Source: Stutzerimonas stutzeri
GTDB taxonomy: Bacteria; Pseudomonadota; Gammaproteobacteria; Pseudomonadales; Pseudomonadaceae
Direction of reading: 5' to 3'
Length of the DNA stretch: 64,000 bases
Assembly (NCBI RefSeq): GCF_024448985.1
Contig: NZ_JAMOII010000007.1
Location: forward strand, 1 to 64,000
Under the pieces are notes generated by a model that worked only from the letters and a program-made list of their open reading frames with translations, had not been told where the DNA came from and ran no database searches. Made by a program: the position numbers and the translations under genes. Every line of letters begins with the position of its first letter. The stretch's first letter is position 1. This document shows, one piece after another, positions 49,301-58,679 of the stretch.

Positions 49301-49702
49301 TTGGCCCATCGCGATATCCCGACGTATCGCAACCCGGTAGCGCGTTACGCGCTGCTGGTGGTGGGCTGGATATGCGTTGGTCTGGGAGTCATCGGTATCT
49401 TCCTACCGGTTCTGCCTACTACTCCTTTCCTGCTACTCGCCGCTGCCTGCTTCGTACGCAGCTCGCAACGTTTCTACGTTTGGCTGGTGATGCATCCAAG
49501 GCTCGGCCCGTGGTTTCGGGATTATCTGGAAGGCAACGGCATCCCGCTCAAGGGCAAAGTCTATGCGATCACCAGCATGTGGCTCAGCATCGGCGTGTCC
49601 TGTTGGCTGGTGCCGCTACTCTGGGCTCGGATCGGCATGCTGATCAGTGCGACCCTGGTAACACTTTATATCCTTCAATTGAAAACTCGTCCGCCGCGCT
49701 AA
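49301..49702 (+). CDS. ybaN: YbaN (DUF454) membrane protein
   Basis: 133 aa with three hydrophobic helices. Family motif LGVIGIFLPVLPTTPFLLLAAACFVRSSQRFYVWL then WLVMHPRLGPWFRDY. The first available start is TTG 49301 with only a weak ribosome site, 15 bp after the yecA stop, so translation may be coupled. Function unknown. Confidence 0.88.
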   Translation: MAHRDIPTYRNPVARYALLVVGWICVGLGVIGIFLPVLPTTPFLLLAAACFVRSSQRFYVWLVMHPRLGPWFRDYLEGNGIPLKGKVYAITSMWLSIGVSCWLVPLLWARIGMLISATLVTLYILQLKTRPPR

Positions 49703-49726
49703 GGCACCGCGTCTTTACTGGCCGCC

Positions 49727-50317
49727 TCAACGGTGACCGCCATGATTGCGCTGAAAAACTTCCGCGCCCATGGCATCGATCTGAGTCTCGATCAGTGCCT
49801 CGAACGGCCTCAGCAACGCATCAAACCGCCCTGCGCCTTCCAGAGCATTCAAGGCGACCACGATTGCTTCGAGCGTGGACAATGCACCGGGCATCCGAGC
49901 CTTGCGCAGTCGATAGCGGGACATCAGCCCCTCGGGAAGCGCCACACGCGGTAGGCTGGCAAGCGCTGGGTTGAGATGGAGCAACTTGCGAGCCTTGCGC
50001 CAAGTGCCATCCGGAACGACGAGCCGCAACGACTTGTCCTCCGCCGCCAATTTCGTGAGCGGAACGGCGTGGTCCCCCGGGAACAGCAGATAGCTTTCTC
50101 GACTATCGCTCGCTGGCAGATCATCGAACCGCTCTCCCACTCGCAGTTCGGCGCTCGTCAGCCCCAACGCAGCGAGGCGTGCCGTATTCAAGGCATGCTC
50201 GGTTTCGCTGGGGTGCTGCAGGATTAGCACCTCGGTCTCGCTGACGAGCGAGGGGATCAGGGCGCAGAGGCATTGCTTTAATGGACGTTGGCAACGCGGG
50301 CAGCGCGGACGAGGCAT
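49727..50317 (-). CDS. DTW-domain tRNA-uridine aminocarboxypropyltransferase
   Basis: 196 aa. DTW family: Cys cluster CPRCQRPLKQCLC at the N-terminus (Zn), then EVLILQHPSETEHALNTARL, and the DTW-equivalent DGTWRKARKL, here with Gly inserted as in many members; YRLRK and a terminal EALIETQIDAM also fit. E. coli TapT and TuaA of this family add the acp group to U47 of tRNA. GGAG about seven bases before ATG 50317 is decisive; an upstream frame of 41 codons is unsupported. Confidence 0.9.
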   Translation of the reverse strand: MPRPRCPRCQRPLKQCLCALIPSLVSETEVLILQHPSETEHALNTARLAALGLTSAELRVGERFDDLPASDSRESYLLFPGDHAVPLTKLAAEDKSLRLVVPDGTWRKARKLLHLNPALASLPRVALPEGLMSRYRLRKARMPGALSTLEAIVVALNALEGAGRFDALLRPFEALIETQIDAMGAEVFQRNHGGHR

Positions 50318-50414
50318 GGCTTCTCCTTCAGGGGCGCGAAGTCTGCCATATCGTATCAAGCTGTAAAGGTGGACTAAGCTAGTCACCGTCACTGGACCGG
50401 ACGAGGCAGCGCAG

Positions 50415-51086
50415 ATGCTCACATTGCACCACTTGGACAATTCCCGCTCCCAACGCGTGCTCTGGCTTCTGGAAGAGCTCCAGCTTCCTTACGAAATTAA
50501 GCGCTATGCTCGAAACCCACAGACGATGTTGGCCCCTGCTGAGCTGAAACAGGTGCACCCGCTCGGCAAGTCACCGGTCATCACTGAGGGTGAGCTAACG
50601 CTGGCCGAGTCGGCCGCAATTTTGGAATACCTGATCGATCGATACGGCGATGGTCGCCTGGTTCCAGCAGCGAATTCGCCAGATTACCGTCGTTTTCGCT
50701 ACTGGATGCACTACGCCGAAGGTTCGGCGATGCCGCCGCTACTGCTCAAGCTTGTGTTCGACCGGATTTCCGCGGGACCCATGCCATTTTTCATTCGGCC
50801 CGTGGCACGAGCCATCGCCAAAGGCGCCCACAAGGCATTCATCGGCCCTCAGCTGAAGCTTCATCTGGACTATATGGAAAGCGAGCTAGGCAAAAGCCCA
50901 TGGTTCGCGGGAGAGGAATTCAGCGTCGCGGATATTCAGATGAGCTTTCCCTTAGAAGCCGCGCGAGCTCGCGCTGGGCTGGATGCCAGCTATCCGAGGC
51001 TGAGCGCTTTTCTGCAACGGATACATGACCGCCCCGCTTACCAGCGAGCCGTAGAACGGGGAGGCCCAGTCATGCCCGGGCGCTGA
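50415..51086 (+). CDS. glutathione S-transferase
   Basis: 223 aa. N-terminal thioredoxin-like domain (LHHLDNSRSQRVLWLLEELQLPYE; Ser in NSRS is the likely glutathione-activating residue; VHPLGKSPVI and LAESAAILEYLI bind GSH) and an all-helical C-domain (GEEFSVADIQMSFPLEAARARA). Short, class resembling YfcG/beta-like GSTs. Substrate unknown. Single gene. Confidence 0.93.
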   Translation: MLTLHHLDNSRSQRVLWLLEELQLPYEIKRYARNPQTMLAPAELKQVHPLGKSPVITEGELTLAESAAILEYLIDRYGDGRLVPAANSPDYRRFRYWMHYAEGSAMPPLLLKLVFDRISAGPMPFFIRPVARAIAKGAHKAFIGPQLKLHLDYMESELGKSPWFAGEEFSVADIQMSFPLEAARARAGLDASYPRLSAFLQRIHDRPAYQRAVERGGPVMPGR

Positions 51087-51107
51087 AGGCAACCCGAGCA
51101 AACTAAA
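51087..51107. terminator. short gap with weak terminator (GGCGC-CAAA-GCGCT at 51109-51121)
   Basis: A 5-bp stem GGCGC/GCGCT lies at the 3' end of the small minus-strand gene, overlapping its last codons, followed by GATTTAGTTT on that strand. It is a weak candidate terminator. The rest of this gap before the GST stop shows nothing. Confidence 0.3.
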
Positions 51108-51233
51108 TCAGCGCTTTGGCGCCTTTGACGTGCACCGCTGGGAGCGAACCGGTATTGGTTGCAGGCGAGGCGGCTCAATGAAGCCAAGCGCCACAGCCAG
51201 ATTCCAGCACACACGATTGAGCCATGCTTTCAT
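51108..51233 (-). CDS. 41-aa small protein with a strong ribosome site
   Basis: 41 aa, not recognised with certainty. The minus strand has AGGAGG eight bases before the ATG, as good as any in the window. The peptide begins MKAWLNRVCWNLAVALGFIE, a short amphipathic or hydrophobic helix of the kind in membrane-associated small proteins, followed by a Pro/Arg-rich, basic tail ending SKAPKR. A TTGCAG-N17-TTATAG promoter lies 132 bp upstream, just after the aceK stop. The 125-nt leader leaves room for an RNA with regulatory function, as in dual-function sRNAs such as PhrS. Function is inference. Confidence 0.55.
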   Translation of the reverse strand: MKAWLNRVCWNLAVALGFIEPPRLQPIPVRSQRCTSKAPKR

Positions 51234-51364
51234 GTTTGAACCCTCCTGCTTCGTTACGGGTCTTGGTGGAGCCGTGGGGCTTCGTCGTCAGCATAACCCA
51301 TGAAGTGCGCCGCCGCCTGCGACAGATGTTGCAGATCATTCCGCCGCGGTGCTTTCGTCCGGCT

Positions 51365-51393
51365 CTATAAAATGCGACCTGCCGTGTCTGCAA
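51365..51393 (-). promoter_or_regulatory. promoter of the small gene after aceK
   Basis: On the minus strand: -35 TTGCAG and -10 TTATAG with a 17-bp spacer, 19 bp beyond the aceK stop codon. Transcription would start near 51358 and run through a 125-nt leader into the 41-codon gene. No terminator was seen between aceK and this promoter. Confidence 0.5.
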
Positions 51394-51411
51394 GCGTTCA
51401 CCTCGCGGCTC

Positions 51412-53136
51412 TTACTGAACGGCTCGTTCCTTGCGTCTGTATGGAAAAACATCAATGACCTTGCCGTCGCTTATCGCGCGTTGCAAACCCATCCAATAAT
51501 CGGCGTCATACAGCTCGCCATGCAATTTAGCGAACAATCGACGCTGCTTGATATCAGCGAAGAGAAAACGCGGAAACTCCTCAGGAAACACGTCGTTCGG
51601 TCCCACCGAATACCAAGGCTCAGATGCCATTTCATCTTCTGGATAGCGGGGCTCGGGGATGTAGCGAAAATTTACCTCGGTGAGAAAGCAGATCTCGTCA
51701 TAGTCGTAGAACACCACACGACCATGACGGGTCACGCCAAAGTTCTTCAGCAACATGTCACCGGGGAATATGTTGGCAGCAGCGAGTTGCTTGATGGCCA
51801 GCCCGTAGTCCTCCAGCGCCTCCTTCACCTGCTGCTCGCTGGCGCTTTCGACGTATATGTTCAGGGGCGTCATCCGTCGCTCCGTCCAGCAGTGACGCAC
51901 CAGCACGGTATCGCCCTGGACCTCGACCGTAGAAGGAGCGACTTCTAGTAGCTCTGCCAGGCATTCCGGGTCGAATTTCGATATTGGAAAACGGAAGTCG
52001 GCGAACTCTTGGGTATCCGCCATACGCCCTACCCGGTCGACGTTTTTCACCAGCCGATACTTTTCGATAACCGTGGCGCGGCTGACATTCTTCGTGTGCG
52101 AAAACCGGTCTTTGATGATCTTGAATACGGTATTGAAACCCGGCAGCGTGAATACGCTCATCACCATGCCGCGCACCCCAGGCGCCATGATGAAACGGTC
52201 GTCCGTAACGGTCAGATGGTTGATCAGTGCACGATAGAACTCCGACTTCCCGTGCTTGTAAAAGCCGATCGACGTATAGAGTTCCGCGATGTGCTTGCCC
52301 GGCATGATGCGTTTGAGAAAACCGATGAACTCCGCCGGAATCGGCACTTCGACCATGAAATACGAACGCGTGAATGAAAAGATGATTGAGACTTCCGCCT
52401 CGTCGATGATCAGCGCATCGGCGACTATGCCGGCCCCCTCGGGATGCAGCAGCGGGATGACCAGAGGCCATTGCTCGTCGCGCGTGAAAACTCGTCCGAC
52501 CAAGTACGCGCCTTTGTTGCGATACAGCGCCGAGGAAAAGACTTCAACTGCAAGATCGGGATCCTTGCATACCCAGTCCGGCAACGACTCCTGCAGTTGT
52601 GCCTCGAGCCGCCGCAGGTCGCCATCGAGATCGTCATAGGGCACGGCGAAAGCAAAATCAGCGAGGATCTGCGCCAACACTCCGTGTAGATCGCCGGCCG
52701 GCTGATAGCGACGGGTCTGGGCCATCCGCTCCTGGGCCCGATCCGTTGGCCGGGTCGAATGGATGAACATGGTGCTGTCGCTGATGCAATCGTGACTGAA
52801 CAACACGCAGAAAATCGAGTTGTACCAGGTTTCGGACAACTCATCGTCGAAGCGCGGGTTGATCAGTACGATGTAATCACTCTTGACCTGGGGCCAACGC
52901 TCCACATCCAGCAGTACGCCTTCGGCGAACCTAGACCGTAAGTCCTTCCCGGTTTCGCCGACCTTCTGCTCGTAAAGAGCGATGCGTGCCGCCGAGGCGC
53001 GCTGGGCGTCCTGCCACTGGGCCTGCTCGAAGCGAGCCCGAGCGCCGGTCGTGATCATTCGGAAGTGCTCACGGTAATCATCGAAGCCCAGCAGAATCTG
53101 CCGCGCAATCTCAGCATCCGGCGATTTCGGCATCAT
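51412..53136 (-). CDS. aceK: isocitrate dehydrogenase kinase/phosphatase
   Basis: 574 aa, usual for AceK. Bifunctional enzyme that phosphorylates and dephosphorylates isocitrate dehydrogenase to split carbon between the TCA cycle and the glyoxylate shunt. Conserved: [29 protein letters not shown] with the ATP-binding residues, and the catalytic-loop region [31 protein letters not shown] with its DFG-equivalent DYDE. Start at either of two adjacent ATG codons (53136, 53133). aceA/aceB are not in the window. Preceded by cysK in the opposite-end arrangement (cysK 111 bp upstream, same strand). Confidence 0.95.
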   Translation of the reverse strand: MMPKSPDAEIARQILLGFDDYREHFRMITTGARARFEQAQWQDAQRASAARIALYEQKVGETGKDLRSRFAEGVLLDVERWPQVKSDYIVLINPRFDDELSETWYNSIFCVLFSHDCISDSTMFIHSTRPTDRAQERMAQTRRYQPAGDLHGVLAQILADFAFAVPYDDLDGDLRRLEAQLQESLPDWVCKDPDLAVEVFSSALYRNKGAYLVGRVFTRDEQWPLVIPLLHPEGAGIVADALIIDEAEVSIIFSFTRSYFMVEVPIPAEFIGFLKRIMPGKHIAELYTSIGFYKHGKSEFYRALINHLTVTDDRFIMAPGVRGMVMSVFTLPGFNTVFKIIKDRFSHTKNVSRATVIEKYRLVKNVDRVGRMADTQEFADFRFPISKFDPECLAELLEVAPSTVEVQGDTVLVRHCWTERRMTPLNIYVESASEQQVKEALEDYGLAIKQLAAANIFPGDMLLKNFGVTRHGRVVFYDYDEICFLTEVNFRYIPEPRYPEDEMASEPWYSVGPNDVFPEEFPRFLFADIKQRRLFAKLHGELYDADYWMGLQRAISDGKVIDVFPYRRKERAVQ

Positions 53137-53247
53137 TACGATTTGTCCCTGCAGCGGTGAGAACCCGAGCTTATCCAGCGGCTGTTTGCATTGGTTGAGC
53201 TGAGAGCTGGCGCGCCGAACGCAGCAAAGGGTCCGGCGCGACCACGC

Positions 53248-54222
53248 TTACTGTTGCAGTTCCTGCTCACCGAATATATCGGCGAACAACATGGTGGACA
53301 GGTAGCGCTCACCGGAGTCCGGCATGATGACGACGATATTCTTGCCCTGCATTTCCGGCTTCTCTGCCAGACGAACCGCCGCAGCCATCGCCGCGCCGCA
53401 AGATATGCCGCAAAGGATGCCCTCCTCACGCATCAAACGCAGCGCCATCGCCTTAGCCTCTTCGTCACCGATCTGCTCGACATGATCGACGACCGATAGA
53501 TCAAGATTTTTCGGCACGAAGCCAGCACCGATGCCTTGAATCTTGTGCGGGCTGGGTTTGACCTCCTCTCCGGCGAGCGTCTGGCTGATCACCGGGGAAC
53601 TGATGGGTTCGACCGCCACGCTGAGGATCTTCTTACCCTTGGTGTTCTTGATGTAGCGCGAAACCCCTGTGATGGTGCCACCCGTACCGACGCCGGAAAC
53701 TAGGACGTCGATATTGCCTTCGGTGTCATTCCAGATTTCCGGCCCGGTGGTTTTTTCATGGATTTCCGGGTTTGCTGGGTTCTCGAACTGCTGCGGCAGG
53801 AAGTACTGCTCGGGATTCGATGCAGCGATTTCCATCGCCTTCTCGATGGCCCCCTTCATGCCCTTCGCCGGCTCGGTGAGCACGAGCTCCGCACCGAGCG
53901 CCTTCAAAACCTTACGCCGCTCCAGACTCATCGATGCCGGCATGGTCAAAACCAACTTGTAGCCCCGCGCCGCCGCTACGAACGCCAGGCCAATCCCCGT
54001 GTTTCCGGAAGTCGGTTCGACGATCGTCATGCCTGGCTTGAGGCGACCCGTTTTCTCGGCATCCCAGATCATGGCAGCACCGATCCGGCATTTGACCGAA
54101 TGAGCGGGGTTACGGCCTTCGAGCTTGGCCATGATGGTGACGCCCTTCGGTCCCAGGCGGTTGACCATGACCAATGGGGTATTTCCGATGGTCTGCGCGT
54201 TGTCAGCAAAGATGCGGCTCAT
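53248..54222 (-). CDS. cysK: cysteine synthase A
   Basis: 324-aa PLP enzyme making cysteine from O-acetylserine and sulfide. The PLP Lys is in [14 protein letters not shown] (about residue 44), the substrate loop is [12 protein letters not shown], and [15 protein letters not shown] binds phosphate. Sequence features match CysK rather than CysM. It is divergent from the DUF748 gene across 141 bp. Confidence 0.95.
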   Translation of the reverse strand: MSRIFADNAQTIGNTPLVMVNRLGPKGVTIMAKLEGRNPAHSVKCRIGAAMIWDAEKTGRLKPGMTIVEPTSGNTGIGLAFVAAARGYKLVLTMPASMSLERRKVLKALGAELVLTEPAKGMKGAIEKAMEIAASNPEQYFLPQQFENPANPEIHEKTTGPEIWNDTEGNIDVLVSGVGTGGTITGVSRYIKNTKGKKILSVAVEPISSPVISQTLAGEEVKPSPHKIQGIGAGFVPKNLDLSVVDHVEQIGDEEAKAMALRLMREEGILCGISCGAAMAAAVRLAEKPEMQGKNIVVIMPDSGERYLSTMLFADIFGEQELQQ

Positions 54223-54363
54223 GACAGTGTCCCTGCGAGTGAAAAACCAGACTCATGAGCCTAAGCCCAGTCTCATGGCTCGTCCAGCCGAACTCACCGC
54301 TGCATGCAAAGGTCCACCCACAAGTGTGCAATCCATGATGAACCCGACCGAACCAGGCCTATC

Positions 54364-55440
54364 ATGAAAAAACGCTACCGCTTCCCTATGTGGGTCCTCC
54401 TGTCGCTCATTCTGCTTCTGCTGGTCGTTCACCTCGCGTTGCCGCACCTGGTGCTCAATTACCTGAACGGCAAGCTGGCGGATATGGGCGAGTACCGTGG
54501 GCATATCGAAGATGTCGATCTGGCTTGGTGGCGTGGCGCTTATCGAGCCGATGGGCTGCTCATTGAGAAGAAGAACGAGCAAGTCCAAACGCCACTGTTC
54601 ACCGCACGCTCAATCGATATCGGGGTGAGCTGGAGTGCCCTTTGGAGAGACCGAGCGCTGGTTGGCGAGGTGGTGCTGGAACAACCGCAACTGAACTTCG
54701 TCGACGGCGAAGCCGCCGATGACTCGCAAACCGGTGAGGGTGTCGACTGGCGTGACCAGCTAGAAGCGCTGGTGCCGTTCACGCTGAACGAGCTACGCGT
54801 CGTCGATGGTCAGCTGTCGTTTCGCAATTTCGACACCGACCCGCAAGTGCACGTCTATGCCAACGCGATCAATGCGAGCCTGTACAACCTGACCAATACG
54901 GGCGACCGCGAGCAAGGGCGCGTTGCCACGTTCGAAGGCAAGGCCAAGCTGTTCAATCAGGCCCCGATGGAAGCTACCGCGCACTTCGACCCCTACACCG
55001 ACTTCGAAGATTTTGACATCGACCTGCGGATGACCGGCCTGGAGCTAACCAAGCTGAACGATTTCAGCAATGCCTACGGAAATTTCGATTTCGCCGCCGG
55101 CACTGGTGACCTGGTGATGGAAATCGAGGCCAACGACAGCCAATTGAGCGGCTACGTCAAACCGCTGCTGCGCAATGTGGAAGTCTTTGACTTCGAGCAG
55201 GACGTGAAGAACGAAGACAAGGGTTTCTTTCGCGGCATATGGGAAGCCGTGGTCGGCGGCGGGGAGGAAGTGCTGCAGAACCAGCGCAAGGACCAGTTCG
55301 CGACGCGAGTCGAGCTTTCCGGCAGTACTCAGAACACCGACGTAAGCCCGTTTCAGGCATTTGTCGCGATCCTGAGAAACGCTTTTGTCGAAGCCTTCAC
55401 GGCTCGCTTCGAGCGCTCACTCAGCGAAGAGGACGAGTAA
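54364..55440 (+). CDS. DUF748 / AsmA-like membrane protein
   Basis: 358 aa. An N-terminal anchor helix (WVLLSLILLLLVVHLALPHLV) followed by a large periplasmic, beta-rich domain. LPHLVLNYLNGKLADMGEYRGHIEDVDL and LVLEQPQLNFVDGEA fit DUF748, a family related to AsmA/TamB-type bridge proteins in outer-membrane lipid homeostasis. The start at 54364 begins with Lys/Arg-rich residues before the helix; the frame is open 20 codons upstream. It lies 142 bp before the MoxR gene, same strand. Confidence 0.85.
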   Translation: MKKRYRFPMWVLLSLILLLLVVHLALPHLVLNYLNGKLADMGEYRGHIEDVDLAWWRGAYRADGLLIEKKNEQVQTPLFTARSIDIGVSWSALWRDRALVGEVVLEQPQLNFVDGEAADDSQTGEGVDWRDQLEALVPFTLNELRVVDGQLSFRNFDTDPQVHVYANAINASLYNLTNTGDREQGRVATFEGKAKLFNQAPMEATAHFDPYTDFEDFDIDLRMTGLELTKLNDFSNAYGNFDFAAGTGDLVMEIEANDSQLSGYVKPLLRNVEVFDFEQDVKNEDKGFFRGIWEAVVGGGEEVLQNQRKDQFATRVELSGSTQNTDVSPFQAFVAILRNAFVEAFTARFERSLSEEDE

Positions 55441-55582
55441 AAGCCGAACAGTAGATGAGGCCACGCCCATTCAGTGACTGAATGATCCGCTTGCGTTCAC
55501 AGTAAAGGGCCCATCCCTTATAGTCGGTCTTTCAACTAAAACATGAAGCGCCTGCGTGCCAGGCCCGCCGAAGGAAACCCCG

Positions 55583-56428
55583 ATGAAGTTCGAAGGCACC
55601 CAGTCCTACGTCGCCACCGACGACCTGAAACTTGCCGTCAATGCCGCAATCACGCTGGAGCGCCCTCTTCTGGTCAAAGGCGAGCCAGGCACCGGCAAAA
55701 CCATGCTCGCCGAGCAATTGGCCGAGTCCTTCGGCGCAAAACTGATCACCTGGCACATCAAGTCCACCACCAAGGCGCATCAGGGCCTTTATGAGTACGA
55801 CGCGGTCAGCCGCCTGCGCGATTCGCAGCTGGACTCCGACCGAGTGCACGACGTACGCAACTACATCAAGAAGGGCAAGCTGTGGGAGGCCTTCGAATCC
55901 GAGCAGCGCGTCATTCTACTGATCGACGAAATCGACAAGGCCGACATCGAGTTTCCCAATGATCTGCTGCAAGAACTCGACAAGATGGAGTTCTACGTCT
56001 ACGAGACCAACGAAACCATCAAGGCCAAGCAGCGGCCAATCATCATCATCACCTCAAACAACGAAAAGGAGCTACCGGACGCCTTCCTGCGTCGCTGCTT
56101 CTTCCACTACATCGCGTTTCCTGATCGTGAAACCCTGCAGAAAATCGTCGACGTGCACTACCCGAACATCAAGAAGGATTTGGTGGCCGAAGCCCTCGAT
56201 GTGTTCTTCGATGTCCGCAAGGTGCCGGGCTTGAAGAAGAAGCCGTCCACCAGCGAACTGGTCGACTGGCTGAAATTGCTGATGGCCGACAACATCGGCG
56301 AAGCCGTGCTGCGCGAACGCGATCCGACCCGCGCGATTCCGCCGCTGGCCGGCGCCCTGGTGAAAAACGAACAGGACGTGCAATTGCTTGAACGTCTGGC
56401 GTTCATGAGTCGTCGCGCCAGTCGCTGA
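55583..56428 (+). CDS. MoxR-family AAA+ ATPase
   Basis: 281 aa. Walker A GEPGTGKT at 33-40, Walker B VILLIDEIDKAD, sensor 1 ITSNNEKELPDAFLRRC with the arginine finger. AAGGAA about eight bases before ATG 55583 fixes the start. MoxR ATPases work with VWA proteins as chaperones that insert metals or assemble complexes; the VWA partner here is two genes downstream (56929). The target is unknown. Confidence 0.92.
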   Translation: MKFEGTQSYVATDDLKLAVNAAITLERPLLVKGEPGTGKTMLAEQLAESFGAKLITWHIKSTTKAHQGLYEYDAVSRLRDSQLDSDRVHDVRNYIKKGKLWEAFESEQRVILLIDEIDKADIEFPNDLLQELDKMEFYVYETNETIKAKQRPIIIITSNNEKELPDAFLRRCFFHYIAFPDRETLQKIVDVHYPNIKKDLVAEALDVFFDVRKVPGLKKKPSTSELVDWLKLLMADNIGEAVLRERDPTRAIPPLAGALVKNEQDVQLLERLAFMSRRASR

Positions 56429-56479
56429 ACGGCGACGGCTCCAGGCGGAGCCGCCGCGTCACATTACTGGAGAAGAGCC

Positions 56480-56878
56480 ATGCAAACGCATACCGGTAGT
56501 TGCCTCTGCGGCGTCGTGCGGTACCGCATCGACGCACCGATCAACGAGCTGACCCACTGCCACTGCAAGATGTGTCGTAAGGCACATGGCGCGGCATTCG
56601 CGAGCTACGCGAGCGTGCCGCTGGAGACCTTCCACTTCATGTCCGGCAAGGACCAGCTGGGTGTTTACCACTCTTCCGAACACGTGACGCGGACGTTCTG
56701 CATCCGCTGCGGCTCCAACCTGCAATTCGTCGACAATCGCGAGCACGAGGTCGGAATCGCGGCCGGCACACTCGACTCACCATTGCCGGTTCCGCCGCAG
56801 GAGCATATCTATGTCGGCTCCAAGGCTGACTGGTACGCGATCCGCGACGGGCTCGCGGAACACGACGAAGATCGCTGA
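56480..56878 (+). CDS. GFA-family (glutathione-dependent formaldehyde-activating-like) protein
   Basis: 132 aa. Zn-binding Cys sites: CLCG near residue 8, CHCKMC near 27 and CIRCGS near 74, the pattern of GFA/CENP-V domains. Members may bind glutathione or formaldehyde adducts; a strict formaldehyde role is not established. It sits between the MoxR and VWA genes on the same strand (51 and 50 bp gaps), so it is part of this operon. Confidence 0.9.
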   Translation: MQTHTGSCLCGVVRYRIDAPINELTHCHCKMCRKAHGAAFASYASVPLETFHFMSGKDQLGVYHSSEHVTRTFCIRCGSNLQFVDNREHEVGIAAGTLDSPLPVPPQEHIYVGSKADWYAIRDGLAEHDEDR

Positions 56879-56928
56879 CCCATTACAACGCAAGGGTGCC
56901 GCCACGACGGCACTCCCTAAGGATTGCC

Positions 56929-58107
56929 ATGCTGCTTGGCCTGTTCAATGAGATGCGTGCCGCAAAGGTGCCGGTATCGGTACGCGAGCTGCTCGATCTG
57001 ATCAACGCGTTGAAACACAACGTGTTTTTTGCCGATATGGACGAGTTCTACTATTTGTCGAGAGCCATCCTGGTCAAGGATGAGCGCCACTTCGACAAGT
57101 TCGACCGTGCCTTTGGCGCCTACTTTAATGGGCTGGAAAATCTTGATCGGCACATCGAGGCGCTGATTCCCGAGGAATGGCTGCGCAAGGAGTTCGAACG
57201 CTCGTTGAGCGACGAGGAGCGCGCCAAGATCGAATCGCTCGGCGGGCTGGACAAGCTGATCGAGGAATTCAAGAAGCGCCTGGAGGAGCAGAAGGAAAAG
57301 CACTCCGGCGGCAACAAGTGGATCGGTACCGGTGGCACCAGCCCCTTCGGCTCGGGCGGCTACAACCCTGAAGGCATCCGCATCGGTGACGCGGGCAAAC
57401 GCCAGGGCAAGGCGGTAAAAGTCTGGGATCAGCGCGAGTACAAGAACCTCGACGATCAGGTCGAGCTGGGCACGCGCAATATCAAGGTGGCCTTGCGCCG
57501 CCTGCGCAAGTTCGCCCGTCAAGGTGCTCAGGACGAGCTGGATCTGGACGGCACCATCGACCACACCGCCCGAGACGGCGGTCTACTCAACATCCAGATG
57601 CGACCGGAACGGCGAAACGCCGTGAAGCTCCTGATCCTGTTTGACATCGGCGGCTCGATGGATGCCCACGTGAAGGTCTGCGAAGAGCTGTTCTCGGCCT
57701 GCAAAACTGAGTTCAAGCATCTCGAGTACTTCTACTTCCACAACTTCATCTACGAGTCGGTCTGGAAGAACAACTTCCGCCGCACCTCCGAGCGCACCTC
57801 GACGCTTGATCTGCTGCACAAATATGGCGCCGATTACAAAGTCGTGTTCGTCGGCGACGCCGCCATGGCTCCCTATGAAGTCACTCAGCCAGGCGGCAGC
57901 GTGGAACATTGGAACGAAGAAGCCGGCTATGTCTGGATGCAGCGCTTCATGGAAAAGTACAAAAAGCTCATCTGGATAAACCCCTATCCGAAGGACACCT
58001 GGGGTTATACATCCTCCACCGGCATCATCCGCGACCTGGTCGAAGACCGGATGTATCCGCTGACGTTGAGCGGGCTGGAAGAAGGGATGAAATTCCTTTC
58101 GAAGTAA
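56929..58107 (+). CDS. CoxE-like VWA-domain protein
   Basis: 392 aa. A helical N-domain (LLGLFNEMRAAKVPVSVRELLDLINAL), a Gly-rich linker (about 130-150, GTGGTSPFGSGGYNPEG) and a C-terminal von Willebrand A domain whose MIDAS motif DIGGSMD (about 238-244) binds a divalent metal. CoxE-type proteins partner with a MoxR ATPase, here two genes upstream. AAGGA five bases before ATG 56929 is decisive; a GTG 11 codons earlier is not needed. Cytosolic by sequence. Confidence 0.92.
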   Translation: MLLGLFNEMRAAKVPVSVRELLDLINALKHNVFFADMDEFYYLSRAILVKDERHFDKFDRAFGAYFNGLENLDRHIEALIPEEWLRKEFERSLSDEERAKIESLGGLDKLIEEFKKRLEEQKEKHSGGNKWIGTGGTSPFGSGGYNPEGIRIGDAGKRQGKAVKVWDQREYKNLDDQVELGTRNIKVALRRLRKFARQGAQDELDLDGTIDHTARDGGLLNIQMRPERRNAVKLLILFDIGGSMDAHVKVCEELFSACKTEFKHLEYFYFHNFIYESVWKNNFRRTSERTSTLDLLHKYGADYKVVFVGDAAMAPYEVTQPGGSVEHWNEEAGYVWMQRFMEKYKKLIWINPYPKDTWGYTSSTGIIRDLVEDRMYPLTLSGLEEGMKFLSK

Positions 58108-58136
58108 CCCCGCCGACCGTTGCAAGGACGCACTAA

Positions 58137-58679
58137 ATGAAAACCGCATGGATGTTCGGCGCAATGGTTGCGCTATCAGCGCTTTCAGCTGTGCCAGATG
58201 CCGGTTTTGCGCTGAATTACATCCAGAATGGTTCGCGCTACTCCGCGCTTACAGCCACATCGCCGTTTCATGGATTAATACTGGTACAGCACGGCCTGAC
58301 ATTTGCGCTGAGCAAACTTGCTTTCTCCACCTTCATGCTAGTTTCATGGCTGGCGGCGCTGCGAAAGCCTGCGCCACGGCCATGGCTTCAAATGGCCAAT
58401 CGAGCTTTCGTCATATGGTTGTTGTTTCAGGTCGGATTGAGCTTGAGCGGGGTTGCGGCGGTACTGCAACAGGTAGCCGGAATTCCAATCGCACCCTTCA
58501 GCCTGAGCGGGCTGCATCTGCTATGGAATACTGAGCTACGCTGGCTGATTATGCTTTTCATCGCCCTTCCAATCCTGCAACTGGCGTTAGGCGAATGGGC
58601 ATGCCGACTAGCCACACGACTTAATGGAGAACGGCCTGAACGAGCCCCAGCCAATGAACTTCAGCGGGTCACCCTCTGA
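58137..58679 (+). CDS. unknown four-helix membrane protein
   Basis: 180 aa; no family recognised. About four hydrophobic segments (about 5-25, 43-72, 86-112, 132-152), with SPFHGLILVQHGLTFALSKL as a possible amphipathic re-entrant piece. It is 29 bp after the VWA gene, possibly its operon tail, and its last 19 bp overlap the 3' end of the convergent DUF2937 gene. Codon and GC use look a little less extreme than in the neighbours, which is only an impression. Confidence 0.75.
   Translation: MKTAWMFGAMVALSALSAVPDAGFALNYIQNGSRYSALTATSPFHGLILVQHGLTFALSKLAFSTFMLVSWLAALRKPAPRPWLQMANRAFVIWLLFQVGLSLSGVAAVLQQVAGIPIAPFSLSGLHLLWNTELRWLIMLFIALPILQLALGEWACRLATRLNGERPERAPANELQRVTL

Noticed and set aside
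51175-51393. 72-codon minus-strand frame overlapping the small gene after aceK
   Set aside because: It overlaps the promoter and leader out of frame; no good ribosome site, Arg-rich run; the AGGAGG-led 41-codon frame is preferred.
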